Shown here one piece after another: positions 1-8,345 of a stretch of DNA of 64,000 nt; positions within the stretch are counted from its first letter, which is position 1, and each line of letters starts with the position of its first letter. This stretch comes from JAQVEM01 sp964601205. Lineage in GTDB: Bacteria; Actinomycetota; Humimicrobiia; Humimicrobiales; Humimicrobiaceae. Where the stretch lies: contig CAZRML010000012.1 in NCBI GenBank assembly GCA_964601205.1, forward strand, positions 1 through 64,000. Direction: 5' to 3'. Both the position numbers and the translations under genes were made by a program. The notes under the pieces were generated by a model, which was given only the letters and a program-made list of their open reading frames with translations, made no database searches and was not told where the DNA came from.

Positions 1-223
1 TTTTTTTTAGTGAATAATTAAATAGATTGTTATAAAAATCAAACTTGCTTTTTCCCTTATATCCAGCGTAAAAATCTAAAAAGTCGCATATTATTATATA
101 GTTAGAATTAATTCTTATAACTTTTCTAATATAATCTTTATCTCGTCTTCTATTAACCATCTCTAGACTGCTCTCTTCTGGTTTGTTTACAGTTTTGTTA
201 AAATTTTTAGCTAATAATATCAT
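1..223 (-). CDS. Partial hypothetical protein running off the left edge
   Basis: An uninterrupted minus-strand reading frame begins at an ATG at 223 and stays open for 74 codons to the window edge, so the C-terminus is missing. The start is supported by an AAAGG Shine-Dalgarno about six bases upstream. The visible product is basic and hydrophilic, with a RRRDKDY stretch near residue 25 followed by Ile/Tyr/Phe-rich sequence. I recognise no family. It lies 40 bases downstream of the replication-initiator-like gene in the same direction, so the two are probably co-transcribed and may belong to one mobile or plasmid-derived module. The frame, start and RBS are seen; the function is unknown. Confidence 0.6.
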   Translation of the reverse strand, partial: MILLAKNFNKTVNKPEESSLEMVNRRRDKDYIRKVIRINSNYIIICDFLDFYAGYKGKSKFDFYNNLFNYSLKK

Positions 224-263
224 AATTAACCTTTTTCTTTAAAATTTATATTTTGTGGTAGGA

Positions 264-1187
264 TTACATGAAATTGAGATTTATATTGTTTTTTCCAGCA
301 TAGTCTTTAGCAAGTGATATAAACATAGCACCTCTATTCCTTTTAATTCTCCCGGTAAGATATGTATCCTTGATTATACTCAAAAATATTCTTATCCGCT
401 GCTCTGATATTTTATCAACTACAGAACGGAATGCTCCTAAGCTGTGATTGTCATTAAGCTCTTCTGCTATTTCTCTAGTCAGCAGCTCTTTTTCTCTGGA
501 CCTATATCTCCTCGATACAGGATATTCCTCTACTATACCATTATTTGAATATTTTCCTTTTAAATCAATGTTTTTATCCTTCCCAGAGCCTTTAGACTCT
601 GTAAAGTTACATTTTCTATTTTCTTTTAATGATTCTTTTATTTTTCTCCTAATATCGTTAATATCCTCCTTGTCTTCTACTTTCTTTTCCTTTTTTACTT
701 CTCTTGAGTTTTCCATAACCCCTTTACTGCCAGCTCTATTAACGTTATTTAAATTTGTATTTTTAATATTGGTATTGTTAGGGTATCTACTAGATACCAC
801 CCCTGGTATCTGTGGTACACCACCCTGGTATCTGCCAGATACTACCCCCTTTTTATTATAATTATTTTTATCTTTAGGTTTCGGATTTAATAAAGTATAT
901 AAATTTGAAGTATAACTTTTATTATCTATAGTTTTTCTAACTTCTTTTTTTAATAATCCCTTTTTGGTTAAAGACTTTACTACTCGTATCGCCTGGACTT
1001 TCGCCATACTTCCCTTTTTTGCAATGGTTTCATAACTGGGGAATGCTTTATTTTCACCATTTACATATCTAGCTATAACGATATAGATCATCTTCTCATA
1101 AATAGTTAAATCTTGCCGGTCCAGAAGGTCATTTTCAAGGTAAAACCAGTTTCTTACCCTGCCATCTCTTAAGTTATCTCTGCTCAT
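264..1187 (-). CDS. Helix-turn-helix replication-initiator-like protein
   Basis: The N-terminal ~100 residues form a winged-helix domain of the kind found in plasmid and phage replication initiators (HTH_36/DnaD-associated): a KMIYIVIARYVNG segment, then PSYETIAKKGSM as the helix-turn-helix and a RVVKSLTKKGLLKKE wing. The middle (about residues 110-240) is Lys/Asn-rich and low in complexity. The C-terminus (IRIFLSIIKDTYLTGRIKR, then AMFISLAKDYAG) resembles the end of replisome-organiser proteins. The frame opens at a GTG at 1202, but the ATG at 1187 has a GGAAG at usable spacing and is preferred. Iteron-like repeats lie inside the gene (782-843). A role in initiating replication of a plasmid, phage or integrated element is inferred. 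A transcriptional regulator with the same fold is the alternative. Confidence 0.6.
   Translation of the reverse strand: MSRDNLRDGRVRNWFYLENDLLDRQDLTIYEKMIYIVIARYVNGENKAFPSYETIAKKGSMAKVQAIRVVKSLTKKGLLKKEVRKTIDNKSYTSNLYTLLNPKPKDKNNYNKKGVVSGRYQGGVPQIPGVVSSRYPNNTNIKNTNLNNVNRAGSKGVMENSREVKKEKKVEDKEDINDIRRKIKESLKENRKCNFTESKGSGKDKNIDLKGKYSNNGIVEEYPVSRRYRSREKELLTREIAEELNDNHSLGAFRSVVDKISEQRIRIFLSIIKDTYLTGRIKRNRGAMFISLAKDYAGKNNINLNFM
782..843. repeat. Iteron-like repeats inside the initiator-like gene
   Basis: GGTATCT occurs at 782-788, 805-811 and 827-833, spaced 23 and 22 bp. Its complement AGATACC lies at 792-798, with AGATACT at 837-843. The first copy is part of a near-perfect palindrome: GGTATCTA, one base, then TAGATACC (782-798). 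In the protein this reads as an imperfect repeat of a GVVSxRYxGG-type unit. Phased repeats of about 22 bp within an initiator gene are typical of origins in theta plasmids and lambdoid-type phages. Origin function is inferred. Confidence 0.5.
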
Positions 1188-1226
1188 TTTAAAAGCTTCC
1201 ACTTTAAGTCTTTATATAACGCAAAA

Positions 1227-1247
1227 AACCCGGCATAATGCCAGGTT
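1227..1247 (-). terminator. Rho-independent terminator
   Basis: AACC-C-GGCAT faces ATGCC-A-GGTT with one mismatch, and the minus-strand transcript then reads into a run of six T. It sits directly after the stop codon of the decayed frame at 1251, so it probably ended that gene before the initiator-like gene begins. Confidence 0.6.
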
Positions 1248-1250
1248 CTT

Positions 1251-1391
1251 TTATATAACTTTTATTTTCTTTTTAAAGGTAAGACCTACATCAACCGGAC
1301 TGTTTTCAGCATTTATAAACTCTTGTATTGCATCCTCTGGATTTTTAGGGTACGCGCCGGGTTTATTATCTCCGCCATTCGCCCCGTATCA
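1251..1391 (-). pseudogene. C-terminal remnant of a decayed gene
   Basis: The minus strand reads GANGGDNKPGAYPKNPED and then a sequence ending in FKKKIKVI and a TAA at 1251-1253, four bases before the terminator. Composition is protein-like, but the frame has no start codon and begins straight after a TGA. A one-base shift in the GGGG run near 1385 would join it to an upstream YTDTG reading, and a second shift in an A-rich run would extend that towards the frame at 1426-1719. The remnant may thus be the tail of that gene after two frameshifts. Family unknown. Confidence 0.35.
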
Positions 1392-1425
1392 GTGTAACTT
1401 TTGCTTTTTATACCATGCCGAGGTT

Positions 1426-1719
1426 TTATTTTATCTTTTTTATTTTCAAATTCAATAGTAATCTAATACTATAAAATTTTTTACTAAAGTTAATTGCACC
1501 CTTATAGATTTCTTCATGATATCCCATATTCTTTAATATTTTTATTGCATTCTTTGTTTTACAAACTCCTCTATATAGCACATAACTAAATATGATATCT
1601 TTCCCTGTTATTTCTTCTCTAAAGTGATAATTTTTACAAAAAACTTTTGATAAATTTGCTAATTCTAAATCATGAGTAGCATTGATAACACAGAAGGATT
1701 TAATATACATGTAAAACAT
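1426..1719 (-). CDS. Hypothetical protein, possibly a truncated frame
   Basis: A 97-residue minus-strand frame starts at an ATG at 1719 with no clear Shine-Dalgarno. The product is rich in Lys, Ile, Tyr and Phe and shows no motif I recognise. Its end (LKIKKIK) falls in an A-rich run, and the sequence beyond is coding-like in another frame. It may therefore be the 5' half of a gene broken by a frameshift, with the remainder near 1251-1391. It is 28 bases downstream of the cupin gene in the same direction. Confidence 0.35.
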   Translation of the reverse strand: MFYMYIKSFCVINATHDLELANLSKVFCKNYHFREEITGKDIIFSYVLYRGVCKTKNAIKILKNMGYHEEIYKGAINFSKKFYSIRLLLNLKIKKIK

Positions 1720-1747
1720 TTACAGCAAACTTAAATCTTTTTTGCTT

Positions 1748-2134
1748 TTAGTCCGGATAGTTTTTAAGTTTATTTGGTACGACACAAATAAATTCAAGTC
1801 CTTCTTCTGTATAAAATTGGTGTAACTCATATGGATGTATTATAAAGAAACTATCGCTCTCCAGTTCCAATTTTTCATTATCAAGAATTACATGACCCTT
1901 CCCCTTCAAAATATATACCTCATGCTCATAGCTATGTTTGTGTTTGTTAGTATATCCTCCGGGACCTATTTTAAATAATCTCATTGAAAAATTTGGTGCG
2001 TCGTCTTTCCTTGACGTTATCAGTGGATAATATTCGACTTTACTATAATTTTTTAAATTTTTATCCATGGGTTTTTGAATCAGGTCTTTCTTTTTTCCTA
2101 TCCGACTCTGGGCATCTAAATTGCTTTCTTGCAT
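1748..2134 (-). CDS. Small cupin-domain protein
   Basis: The product is a 128-residue single-domain cupin (Cupin_2 type). Motif 1 is seen as HKHSYEHEVYILKGKG (residues ~72-87) with metal-ligand-type His and Glu, and motif 2 as HPYELHQFY (~104-112). The first ~40 residues are hydrophilic. The start is supported by AAAGGAG six bases upstream of the ATG at 2134. It follows the E1 beta gene by 43 bases in the same direction, so it may be the last gene of the SorC-E1 operon. Small cupins of this kind are often sugar or sugar-phosphate isomerases or ligand-binding proteins; the substrate cannot be read from the sequence. Confidence 0.75.
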   Translation of the reverse strand: MQESNLDAQSRIGKKKDLIQKPMDKNLKNYSKVEYYPLITSRKDDAPNFSMRLFKIGPGGYTNKHKHSYEHEVYILKGKGHVILDNEKLELESDSFFIIHPYELHQFYTEEGLEFICVVPNKLKNYPD

Positions 2135-2177
2135 TTATACTCCTTTCAGCTAATTTTCCAAATATATGCGGTTAGAA

Positions 2178-3170
2178 TTAATTTTTATTCAGAGCTTTAA
2201 GTACGCCTCTTTTTATTCTATCTACCCCCGGTATCATCTCCTGCTCCAGAACTAGACTATAAGGAACCGGACAGTTTCTTCCAGCTACCCTGGTTATAGG
2301 GGCATCAAGATAGTCAAATCTCTTTTCTACCACCTGCGACACTACTTCTCCCATAAAACCCCCAAAGATAGGTGCTTCTTCAACACACATAAGCCTTCCG
2401 GTTTTTTTAACTGAATTTAAAACCGTATCTATATCAAGAGGGCGGAGTGTTCTCAAGTCTATTACTTCACATTTTATATTTTCTTCTTCCTCCAGCATCT
2501 GTGCAACTTCAAGTGATTTCTGAACCATTAAAGAGGTGGCAACTATACTTATATCTGTGCCTTCCCTTTTTATATCTGCTACTCCAAGTTCTACTTCATA
2601 AATATCTTCCGGTACATCCTGTATATATTTCTTATTTTTATAAAGTAGCTTATGCTCTATAAATATAACCGGGTTATCATCGTTGATTGACGCGATAAGC
2701 AGCCCCTTTGCATCATACGGACATGATGGCATGACAACCTTTAGCCCCGGTATCTGCGTAAAAAGACCCTCAAGGCTCTGGGAATGCTGCGCGGCGGCAC
2801 CCGTTCCTCCACCGCCTGCCGCTCTTATCACAAGAGGAACTTCTGCTTTTCCACCATACATATATCTTATTTTTGCAGCCTGATTTATAATCTGCTCTGC
2901 GGATAAAATTATAAAATCTGAAAACATAATTTCGACTATTGGTCTCATACCTGTAATAGCGCTTCCAATACCAATACCCACCTGCCCTGCCTCAGATATA
3001 GGAGCATTTCTGATTCTTTCCTTCCCGAATTCCTCATACATTCCTACTGTTACACCAAATCCTCCTCCATATTCGGCAATATCCTCTCCTATAAGATATA
3101 CATCCTCATCTTCTCGCATTTTTTGCTGCATTGCCTCTCTTATAGCTTCCTGGTAAGTTATCTCTCTCAT
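2178..3170 (-). CDS. 2-oxoacid/acetoin dehydrogenase E1 component, beta subunit
   Basis: 330 residues, the usual length of the TPP-dependent E1 beta subunit (PdhB/AcoB family). It has the N-terminal REITYQEAIREAM block, GEDIAEYGGGFGVT, the FSDFI core, AAGGGGTGAAAQHSQS, and a transketolase C-terminal domain with IDLRTLRPLD and EEAPIFGG. With the alpha subunit it decarboxylates a 2-oxoacid or cleaves acetoin on thiamine diphosphate and passes the acyl group to a lipoyl E2. No E2 or E3 gene is in the window. AAAGGAG lies about 13 bases before the start. The gene follows E1 alpha by 68 bases, both downstream of the SorC regulator. The acetoin-type versus pyruvate-type substrate is unresolved. Confidence 0.9.
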   Translation of the reverse strand: MREITYQEAIREAMQQKMREDEDVYLIGEDIAEYGGGFGVTVGMYEEFGKERIRNAPISEAGQVGIGIGSAITGMRPIVEIMFSDFIILSAEQIINQAAKIRYMYGGKAEVPLVIRAAGGGGTGAAAQHSQSLEGLFTQIPGLKVVMPSCPYDAKGLLIASINDDNPVIFIEHKLLYKNKKYIQDVPEDIYEVELGVADIKREGTDISIVATSLMVQKSLEVAQMLEEEENIKCEVIDLRTLRPLDIDTVLNSVKKTGRLMCVEEAPIFGGFMGEVVSQVVEKRFDYLDAPITRVAGRNCPVPYSLVLEQEMIPGVDRIKRGVLKALNKN

Positions 3171-3238
3171 CTCTTGTAAATATCTCCTTTAGATTAATGA
3201 ATTTTATAAAATGTCAAATTATCCGGATATAAATCTGC

Positions 3239-4267
3239 TCATGCATAAACATCCTCTTCAACTTCTGACTTATCCGGAGAAGGACTTTCTTTTGCAAATT
3301 CTGTTGCTTCTTTTATTTGTTCCTCTACTTCTTTTTCAAGTTCCTCATTCTCTTTTTCAGTTAATAACCCCTCTTCCATCAGAGCTTTTTTGTACCTGGC
3401 AATCGGATCTTTTTTCATCCACGATTTAACTTCTTCCTTGCTCCTGTATACCTGAGCGTCACTCTTGGAATGACCCTTCCATCTATAAGTCAGACTTTCA
3501 ATTAATACCGGGCCTCTCCCCGCCCTGCTCTCATCAGCAAAGTGCGAAACTGTGTTAAAAACCTCAACTAGATTATTGCCATCAATTGTTAACCCTTCTA
3601 TTCCGTATGCAGTTTTTCTTTCCGATATTCTTTCAATATTAAATGCCTCTTTTTTAGGCATTGACATTGCATATACATTATTTTCACAGAGGTATATAAC
3701 CGGCAGGCTCCAGATGGAAGCAATGTTCAAAGTCTCATGGAAAATACCGGTATTAGCTGCTCCGTCTCCAAAAAAGCATACAACGACCCTGCCATTTTTC
3801 TTTAACTTGCAGGTCAGTGCAGCTCCTGTTGCTATACCCATGCTACCACCTACAATTCCATTCGCACCAAGATTACCTGTGCTCAAATCCGCAATATGCA
3901 TTGAGCCGCCTTTCCCCTTGCAGTACCCTGTTTCCTTGCCCAGCAGTTCTGCCATCATTATATTCAGGTCTGCACCCTTTGCTATGCAATGGCCATGACC
4001 CCTGTGAGTAGAAGTAATATAATCATTTTTGCCAATAGCATAAATAGAACCTACTGCTGTTGCTTCTTCACCAATATAAAGATGGCACGTCCCGTGAATT
4101 TCACCTCTTATAATAAATTGCTCGGTTTGATATTCAAATTGTCTTATCTGGTACATTTTTTTTAGCATTTCAATTTTTATATTCTCATTTAAGTCTTTGA
4201 ATTTATTTTTTATCTTATATCCACCTACGTTCATATACTTATTTTTTTTATCAACATTCCTTTTCAT
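3239..4267 (-). CDS. 2-oxoacid/acetoin dehydrogenase E1 component, alpha subunit
   Basis: 342 residues. TPP-binding features are clear: GDGAANTG at ~167-174 and ENN at ~195-197 make the GDG-X(~26)-NN motif, HRGHGH is at ~88-93 and GGSMH at ~120-124. The overall pattern is that of the AcoA/PdhA family, ending in the usual acidic tail. It forms an alpha2-beta2 enzyme with the product of the adjacent gene. It lies 128 bases downstream of the SorC regulator gene in the same direction, so it is probably under the autoregulated promoter at 5352-5413. A GGGG lies about five bases before the ATG. The N-terminal ~25 residues are Lys/Asn-rich and not part of the conserved fold. Confidence 0.9.
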   Translation of the reverse strand: MKRNVDKKNKYMNVGGYKIKNKFKDLNENIKIEMLKKMYQIRQFEYQTEQFIIRGEIHGTCHLYIGEEATAVGSIYAIGKNDYITSTHRGHGHCIAKGADLNIMMAELLGKETGYCKGKGGSMHIADLSTGNLGANGIVGGSMGIATGAALTCKLKKNGRVVVCFFGDGAANTGIFHETLNIASIWSLPVIYLCENNVYAMSMPKKEAFNIERISERKTAYGIEGLTIDGNNLVEVFNTVSHFADESRAGRGPVLIESLTYRWKGHSKSDAQVYRSKEEVKSWMKKDPIARYKKALMEEGLLTEKENEELEKEVEEQIKEATEFAKESPSPDKSEVEEDVYA

Positions 4268-4395
4268 TCAAACCCCGCTATCTAAAAAACTTGACAATTA
4301 ATAATTCTTATTCTGGTTAAATCTTGAACCATTCCTGAATATAATTTTAACCGTTAATTTGAATCCATAATAAACTTCTAAAATATCTTTAATTT

Positions 4396-5340
4396 TTAGA
4401 AAGATTCAACTATACCCCTGGCTGTATTTTCATCAGTTAATAAAATATTTATAATCCCTCCACGTAATGCACCTAAAATAACCTTTAATTTACTATTTCC
4501 AAATCCCACGCCAATCACATTTTTTATTTTCTTAATTGTTTCAAGAGGGGTAGTCATAATCCTTCCATTAATCTCATTCTGAACCTTTTTTCCATCTTCA
4601 TCTATAAAAATCAGGTTAATGTCACCTACAACCCCCAGACTGCTAAGATAATCAAATTCTTCTACGCTGAAATTTCCAATTTTGACCAGTGTAGATTGAG
4701 AGTCTATGCCACCCATGCCAACCATAGCTGTACTAACCTTACCGGCCATTTCTATTATTTCTCTTGCATTGCTATCATTCTGAATAATTCTTCTTGCTTC
4801 ACTACTATCTAAAATTGCCGGTGAATTAATTACATAACTAATCCCGCCAAACTTATTCGACAGAGTCCTGGCCACTGAATTTGTATGAATTCCTGTACCA
4901 ACTTTCCCGACACCACCAATCAACGGCACTACTTTTATATCAACCTTCATTCCAAAATCCAGGTAATCTGCTATTGATTTAAGTGAGGTCCCCCATCCAA
5001 TACCAAAATAATCTCCATTTTGAATTATCCTGCCAAACATATTTTCCAGAACATCAGCCATATCCATTAAGATATCTTCCCTTCTATCGTAAGTTGGCAC
5101 AACAATACATTGTTTTAGCTTATACTTTTTTTCTATTTCACATTCCAGATTTGAATAATCCTCCTGTGGTGAATTAATCTTAATCTCAACTATTTTCTCT
5201 TCTCTTGCCTTATCAAGATATCTGGACACCTTTGTCCTAGATATATTTAAATTATCTGCAATCTCCTGTTGGGTAATATTTCCTATATAATAGAGTCTTG
5301 CTATTTTTGATATAAATTTTTTATTTTCAATCCATTTCAT
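4396..5340 (-). CDS. SorC/DeoR-type sugar-responsive transcriptional regulator
   Basis: The N-terminal helix-turn-helix reads IARLYY, then TQQEIADNLNISRTKVSRYL, as in the SorC family. The ~260-residue C-terminal part is the sugar-phosphate-binding domain (GIGWGTSLKS, PLIGGVGK, VGMGGI, GVGFGNSK, GALRGGIINILLTDE). A TTG at 5358 would add six residues, but the ATG at 5340 begins where family members usually begin and is preferred; neither has a good Shine-Dalgarno. The operator pair between its promoter and start indicates autoregulation, and the same operator occurs at 8346 and 17528. The effector is likely a phosphorylated intermediate of the neighbouring pathway, by analogy with the family. 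Confidence 0.88.
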   Translation of the reverse strand: MKWIENKKFISKIARLYYIGNITQQEIADNLNISRTKVSRYLDKAREEKIVEIKINSPQEDYSNLECEIEKKYKLKQCIVVPTYDRREDILMDMADVLENMFGRIIQNGDYFGIGWGTSLKSIADYLDFGMKVDIKVVPLIGGVGKVGTGIHTNSVARTLSNKFGGISYVINSPAILDSSEARRIIQNDSNAREIIEMAGKVSTAMVGMGGIDSQSTLVKIGNFSVEEFDYLSSLGVVGDINLIFIDEDGKKVQNEINGRIMTTPLETIKKIKNVIGVGFGNSKLKVILGALRGGIINILLTDENTARGIVESF

Positions 5341-5351
5341 ATTTTTTATTA

Positions 5352-5413
5352 TGAACAATTGTTAATGCTTTGAACAACTGTTTAAATTATACAAAAAAAT
5401 AATTAATAGTCAA
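5352..5413 (-). promoter_or_regulatory. SorC promoter with a 33-bp operator
   Basis: Reading the minus strand: -35 TTGACT (5408-5413), a 16-bp spacer, -10 TATAAT (5386-5391), then one base, then the operator 5352-5384. On the plus strand the operator has TGAACAATTGTTAA at its left end and TGAACAACTGTTTA at its right end. The span and position match the sites at 8346-8378 and 17528-17560. Confidence 0.7.
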
Positions 5414-5524
5414 ATAAACAAATGTCTTATTTTCCTTTTCCATTGAAAAAGCCTCTTGTTAATATAAAATTTTCTATAATGCACATTTTCAGAAAAATAC
5501 AATTTAGTCCAGAGAGAATCTCTT

Positions 5525-5958
5525 ATGATAAAAAAATTTGCATCTCTCCTTTTAGCAGATGCTTCTAATTACAAAAATATCATAAAAAAGTTAGAAAGAA
5601 AAAAATTTAACGGTTTCCATTTTGATATTATGGACGGACATTTTGTAAAAAATTTTGGTTTTAACTTAGGAATCATCAAATCACTCCGAAAGCTTACAGA
5701 ACTCCCATTTAATGCTCATCTGGAAATAGAGAATCCGGGATATATATTGATATGGTTATAGAGGCAGGCTGCAATATTATCACCATTCACCCTCAGACAT
5801 GCAGTAAAATAAAAAGAGAATTAATATACATAAGAGCTAAAAATGCCCTTACCTCTATAGCAATTGACCCGGATATAAAAATAGATTATCATCAAAATAA
5901 AATTTATTTTATAAAAATTATAAATCTGTCATCTGTATTATTACCAATACTCCCTTAA
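5525..5958 (+). pseudogene. Broken ribulose-phosphate 3-epimerase-like gene
   Basis: The first frame (5525-5761) carries the epimerase signature FHFDIMDGHFVKNFG and AHLEIENPGYI. It then runs into a stop, while the continuation DMVIEAGCNIITIHPQT is found in the next frame from about 5745. Together they give ~144 residues against ~220 for intact ribulose-phosphate or allulose-6-phosphate epimerases, and the second frame then loses similarity. So there is one frameshift and a truncated C-terminal half. It is the only plus-strand gene among minus-strand neighbours here and converges on the alcohol dehydrogenase at 5964. Confidence 0.75.
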
Positions 5959-5963
5959 TAATT

Positions 5964-6980
5964 CTATAATTTAAAAATTACCTTATACGCTTGCTGATTA
6001 AGCATTAGATCAAAGCCTTTTTTAAAATTACTTAAATCTAAAACTTTAGATATCAAAGGACTTACTTTAATCTTTTTACCTATTACAACATCATATGCCT
6101 TTTTTAAAGTCTCCGGTGTTGAAGAGTAATGACTTTTTATGGAAAGTTCTCTACTATAAATAGCCTCAAAATCTAAAGGAATAGTTTGCCCTTTTTTTGC
6201 AACTCCAAATATGTTTATTACCCCTCCATCTCTTGAGTATTCTACTGCACTTTTTAATGTTATCTCATTGGTAACCGTAAGTATTGTATTATCAACTCCC
6301 ATTTTTGAAATTTTTATGATTTCTTTTACAATATCAGAATTTTGAGGATTAAGAATGTAATCTGCACCAAGCTCCTTTGCTAATCTAAGTCTTTTGGTAT
6401 CCAGATCTATTGCAATAATATTTGCTCCTCCAAGCTTAGCAAGTTGCAAAAAAATAAGCCCTATTGACCCGGTCCCAACTACTACAAAATAATCACCTTT
6501 TCTATTTTTTATTCTATCCATTGCTCTTATACAACAGGCAACTGGCTCTACAAAAACAGCTTCTTTTAAATTTTGGCCTTCTGGGAGCTTAAAAACAGTA
6601 TTATTTATATGTTCATCAGTAAGTCTTATATACTGGGAGAACGATCCAGGATAGAAATTAGTTTTCTTAAAATGCCGGCACATAGTGTGACTTCCACGCT
6701 TACAGTAATGGCACTTGTAGCAGGGTATGTGATGCCCGGCAACTACTATGTCACCGATATCAAAATTTTTTACATTTTTTCCTTTTTTAACAACCCTTCC
6801 TACAAGTTCATGTCCATATATTCCAGGCTTTCTATAGCCAGGATCAATTATTTTTTTGATATCAGAACCACAAAGACCTGTATAGATCATCTCAACAAGC
6901 ATCTGGGTCTCATCTATTTCAGGAGTTGGAATTTCTTCCAATCTAAAATCATCTTTGCTGTAACAAAGTAGAGCTTTCAT
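5964..6980 (-). CDS. Zinc-dependent medium-chain alcohol/polyol dehydrogenase
   Basis: 338 residues. The catalytic-zinc region CGSD (~38-41) and GHE (~57-59) is followed by the structural-zinc cluster CYKCHYCKRGSHTMC. The Rossmann segment is VVVGTGSIGLIFLQLAKLGG with an acidic residue (AIDLD) at the strand end, suggesting NAD preference. The pattern is that of sorbitol/threonine-dehydrogenase-like MDR enzymes. It lies seven bases downstream of a second MDR gene and is driven with it from the operator-controlled promoter at 8346-8409. In the proposed pathway it could reduce the aldehyde released by the aldolase or oxidise a polyol; the sequence alone does not decide. Confidence 0.85.
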   Translation of the reverse strand: MKALLCYSKDDFRLEEIPTPEIDETQMLVEMIYTGLCGSDIKKIIDPGYRKPGIYGHELVGRVVKKGKNVKNFDIGDIVVAGHHIPCYKCHYCKRGSHTMCRHFKKTNFYPGSFSQYIRLTDEHINNTVFKLPEGQNLKEAVFVEPVACCIRAMDRIKNRKGDYFVVVGTGSIGLIFLQLAKLGGANIIAIDLDTKRLRLAKELGADYILNPQNSDIVKEIIKISKMGVDNTILTVTNEITLKSAVEYSRDGGVINIFGVAKKGQTIPLDFEAIYSRELSIKSHYSSTPETLKKAYDVVIGKKIKVSPLISKVLDLSNFKKGFDLMLNQQAYKVIFKL

Positions 6981-6986
6981 TTAATC

Positions 6987-8024
6987 TTAAGTTACTATAT
7001 TGTATTTTATGCCTTTCTTCTGGTCTACCAAATTAAGTGCATCCAACAATTTACCCAGAGGCATGTCACTCGTTATAAATTTTGAAGCATCTACAAGCTT
7101 ATCTTTTATGAGATTGAATGCTTTTCTTACATAGTAAGGAGTATGGTGGTAGACTCCTTTTATAGTAAGTTCACTGTAGTGGAGAAGCCTAGTATCAATA
7201 TTTATAGAAGTACCCGGCGGACATCCACCGAATAAATTAACAAGTCCTCCTTTCCTTGCCATAAGTAATGACATCTCCCATACTTTTGGTGAACCTGTAG
7301 ATTCTATCACTATATCTGCCCCATAACCATTTCTGGTTAATTTTTTTACTGCATCTACCTGATTATCTATTTTAGTGGCATTAACTGTATAATCTGCACC
7401 AAATTCCTTTGCATAACCCAGCCTTTCATCAGAAAGATCAGTTGCTATTACCACTGCACCCTGAAGCTTTGCCATATATATATGCATAAGTCCTATAGGC
7501 CCACAGCCGTTTACAGCAACCATATCTCCTACTTTTATATTTGATTCTTCTGAACCATGGACTACACATGCCAGAGGTTCAGTTAAGGCCGCTTCTCTGT
7601 AGCTTACAGTATCAGGAATTTTTAAAGTATTAAACTTTAAAATATTCTCGGGTATCTTTATATACTCTGCATATGCACCGTTATTGTAGGTTATATTCTC
7701 ACACATTGAATATCGCTCTAGTTTACAAAAGTAGCACTTAAAGCAGGGGACAGAATTTACTGCTACCACTCTATCACCTACGCTGAAGTCTTTTACATTA
7801 TTACCTAATTTAACTATATCTCCGGCATATTCATGACCAAACACATCCCCGGGCTTTATCATAGTGGGATGACCTCTCTTGTAAGTTTTTAGATCCGAAC
7901 CGCAGGTCAGTGCACTTTTTATTTTTACAAGTGCTTCTCCCGGGCCAATTGAAGGTATATCTATCTCTTCATATCTTACATCACCTGGTCCATAAAAAAC
8001 TTGCGCTTTCATCTTACCTTTCAT
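6987..8024 (-). CDS. Zinc-dependent medium-chain alcohol/polyol dehydrogenase
   Basis: 345 residues, with the same architecture as its downstream neighbour but clearly divergent: CGSDLK, GHEYAG, the structural zinc cluster CFKCYFCKLERYSMC, and the dinucleotide-binding AVNGCGPIGLMHIYMAKLQG. The C-terminal MDR fold is complete. GGAGG precedes the ATG at 8024 by about ten bases; a second ATG four codons on, behind AAAGG, is an alternative start. It is the first gene after the promoter/operator at 8346-8409, so it is a member of the presumed SorC regulon. Confidence 0.85.
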   Translation of the reverse strand: MKGKMKAQVFYGPGDVRYEEIDIPSIGPGEALVKIKSALTCGSDLKTYKRGHPTMIKPGDVFGHEYAGDIVKLGNNVKDFSVGDRVVAVNSVPCFKCYFCKLERYSMCENITYNNGAYAEYIKIPENILKFNTLKIPDTVSYREAALTEPLACVVHGSEESNIKVGDMVAVNGCGPIGLMHIYMAKLQGAVVIATDLSDERLGYAKEFGADYTVNATKIDNQVDAVKKLTRNGYGADIVIESTGSPKVWEMSLLMARKGGLVNLFGGCPPGTSINIDTRLLHYSELTIKGVYHHTPYYVRKAFNLIKDKLVDASKFITSDMPLGKLLDALNLVDQKKGIKYNIVT

Positions 8025-8345
8025 AGATACTAGTCCTCCTCAAATATATAAAATTTTAATTTTTAATGGTTTCTTCTAAGTATTTTTTTTAAGTTCAGTT
8101 CTTTTAAATTATCTTAAACTTCAACAGAATAAATTTCCCAATCATTGCAATTACATAACAAAATACAAAAGATTATTTATTAACTCAAAATGTCTTAAAT
8201 CTATAAAAGGATTAATAAACCAGTTATAATTTTTAATACTTCTACGGAAAGTTCACTTTCGCTACATTCTTAAGATTAAATAATTAAATTAAGTATTTTT
8301 AATACAGTCTACATCCACAAGATTTAAGAGTAGTATATTAAAAAG

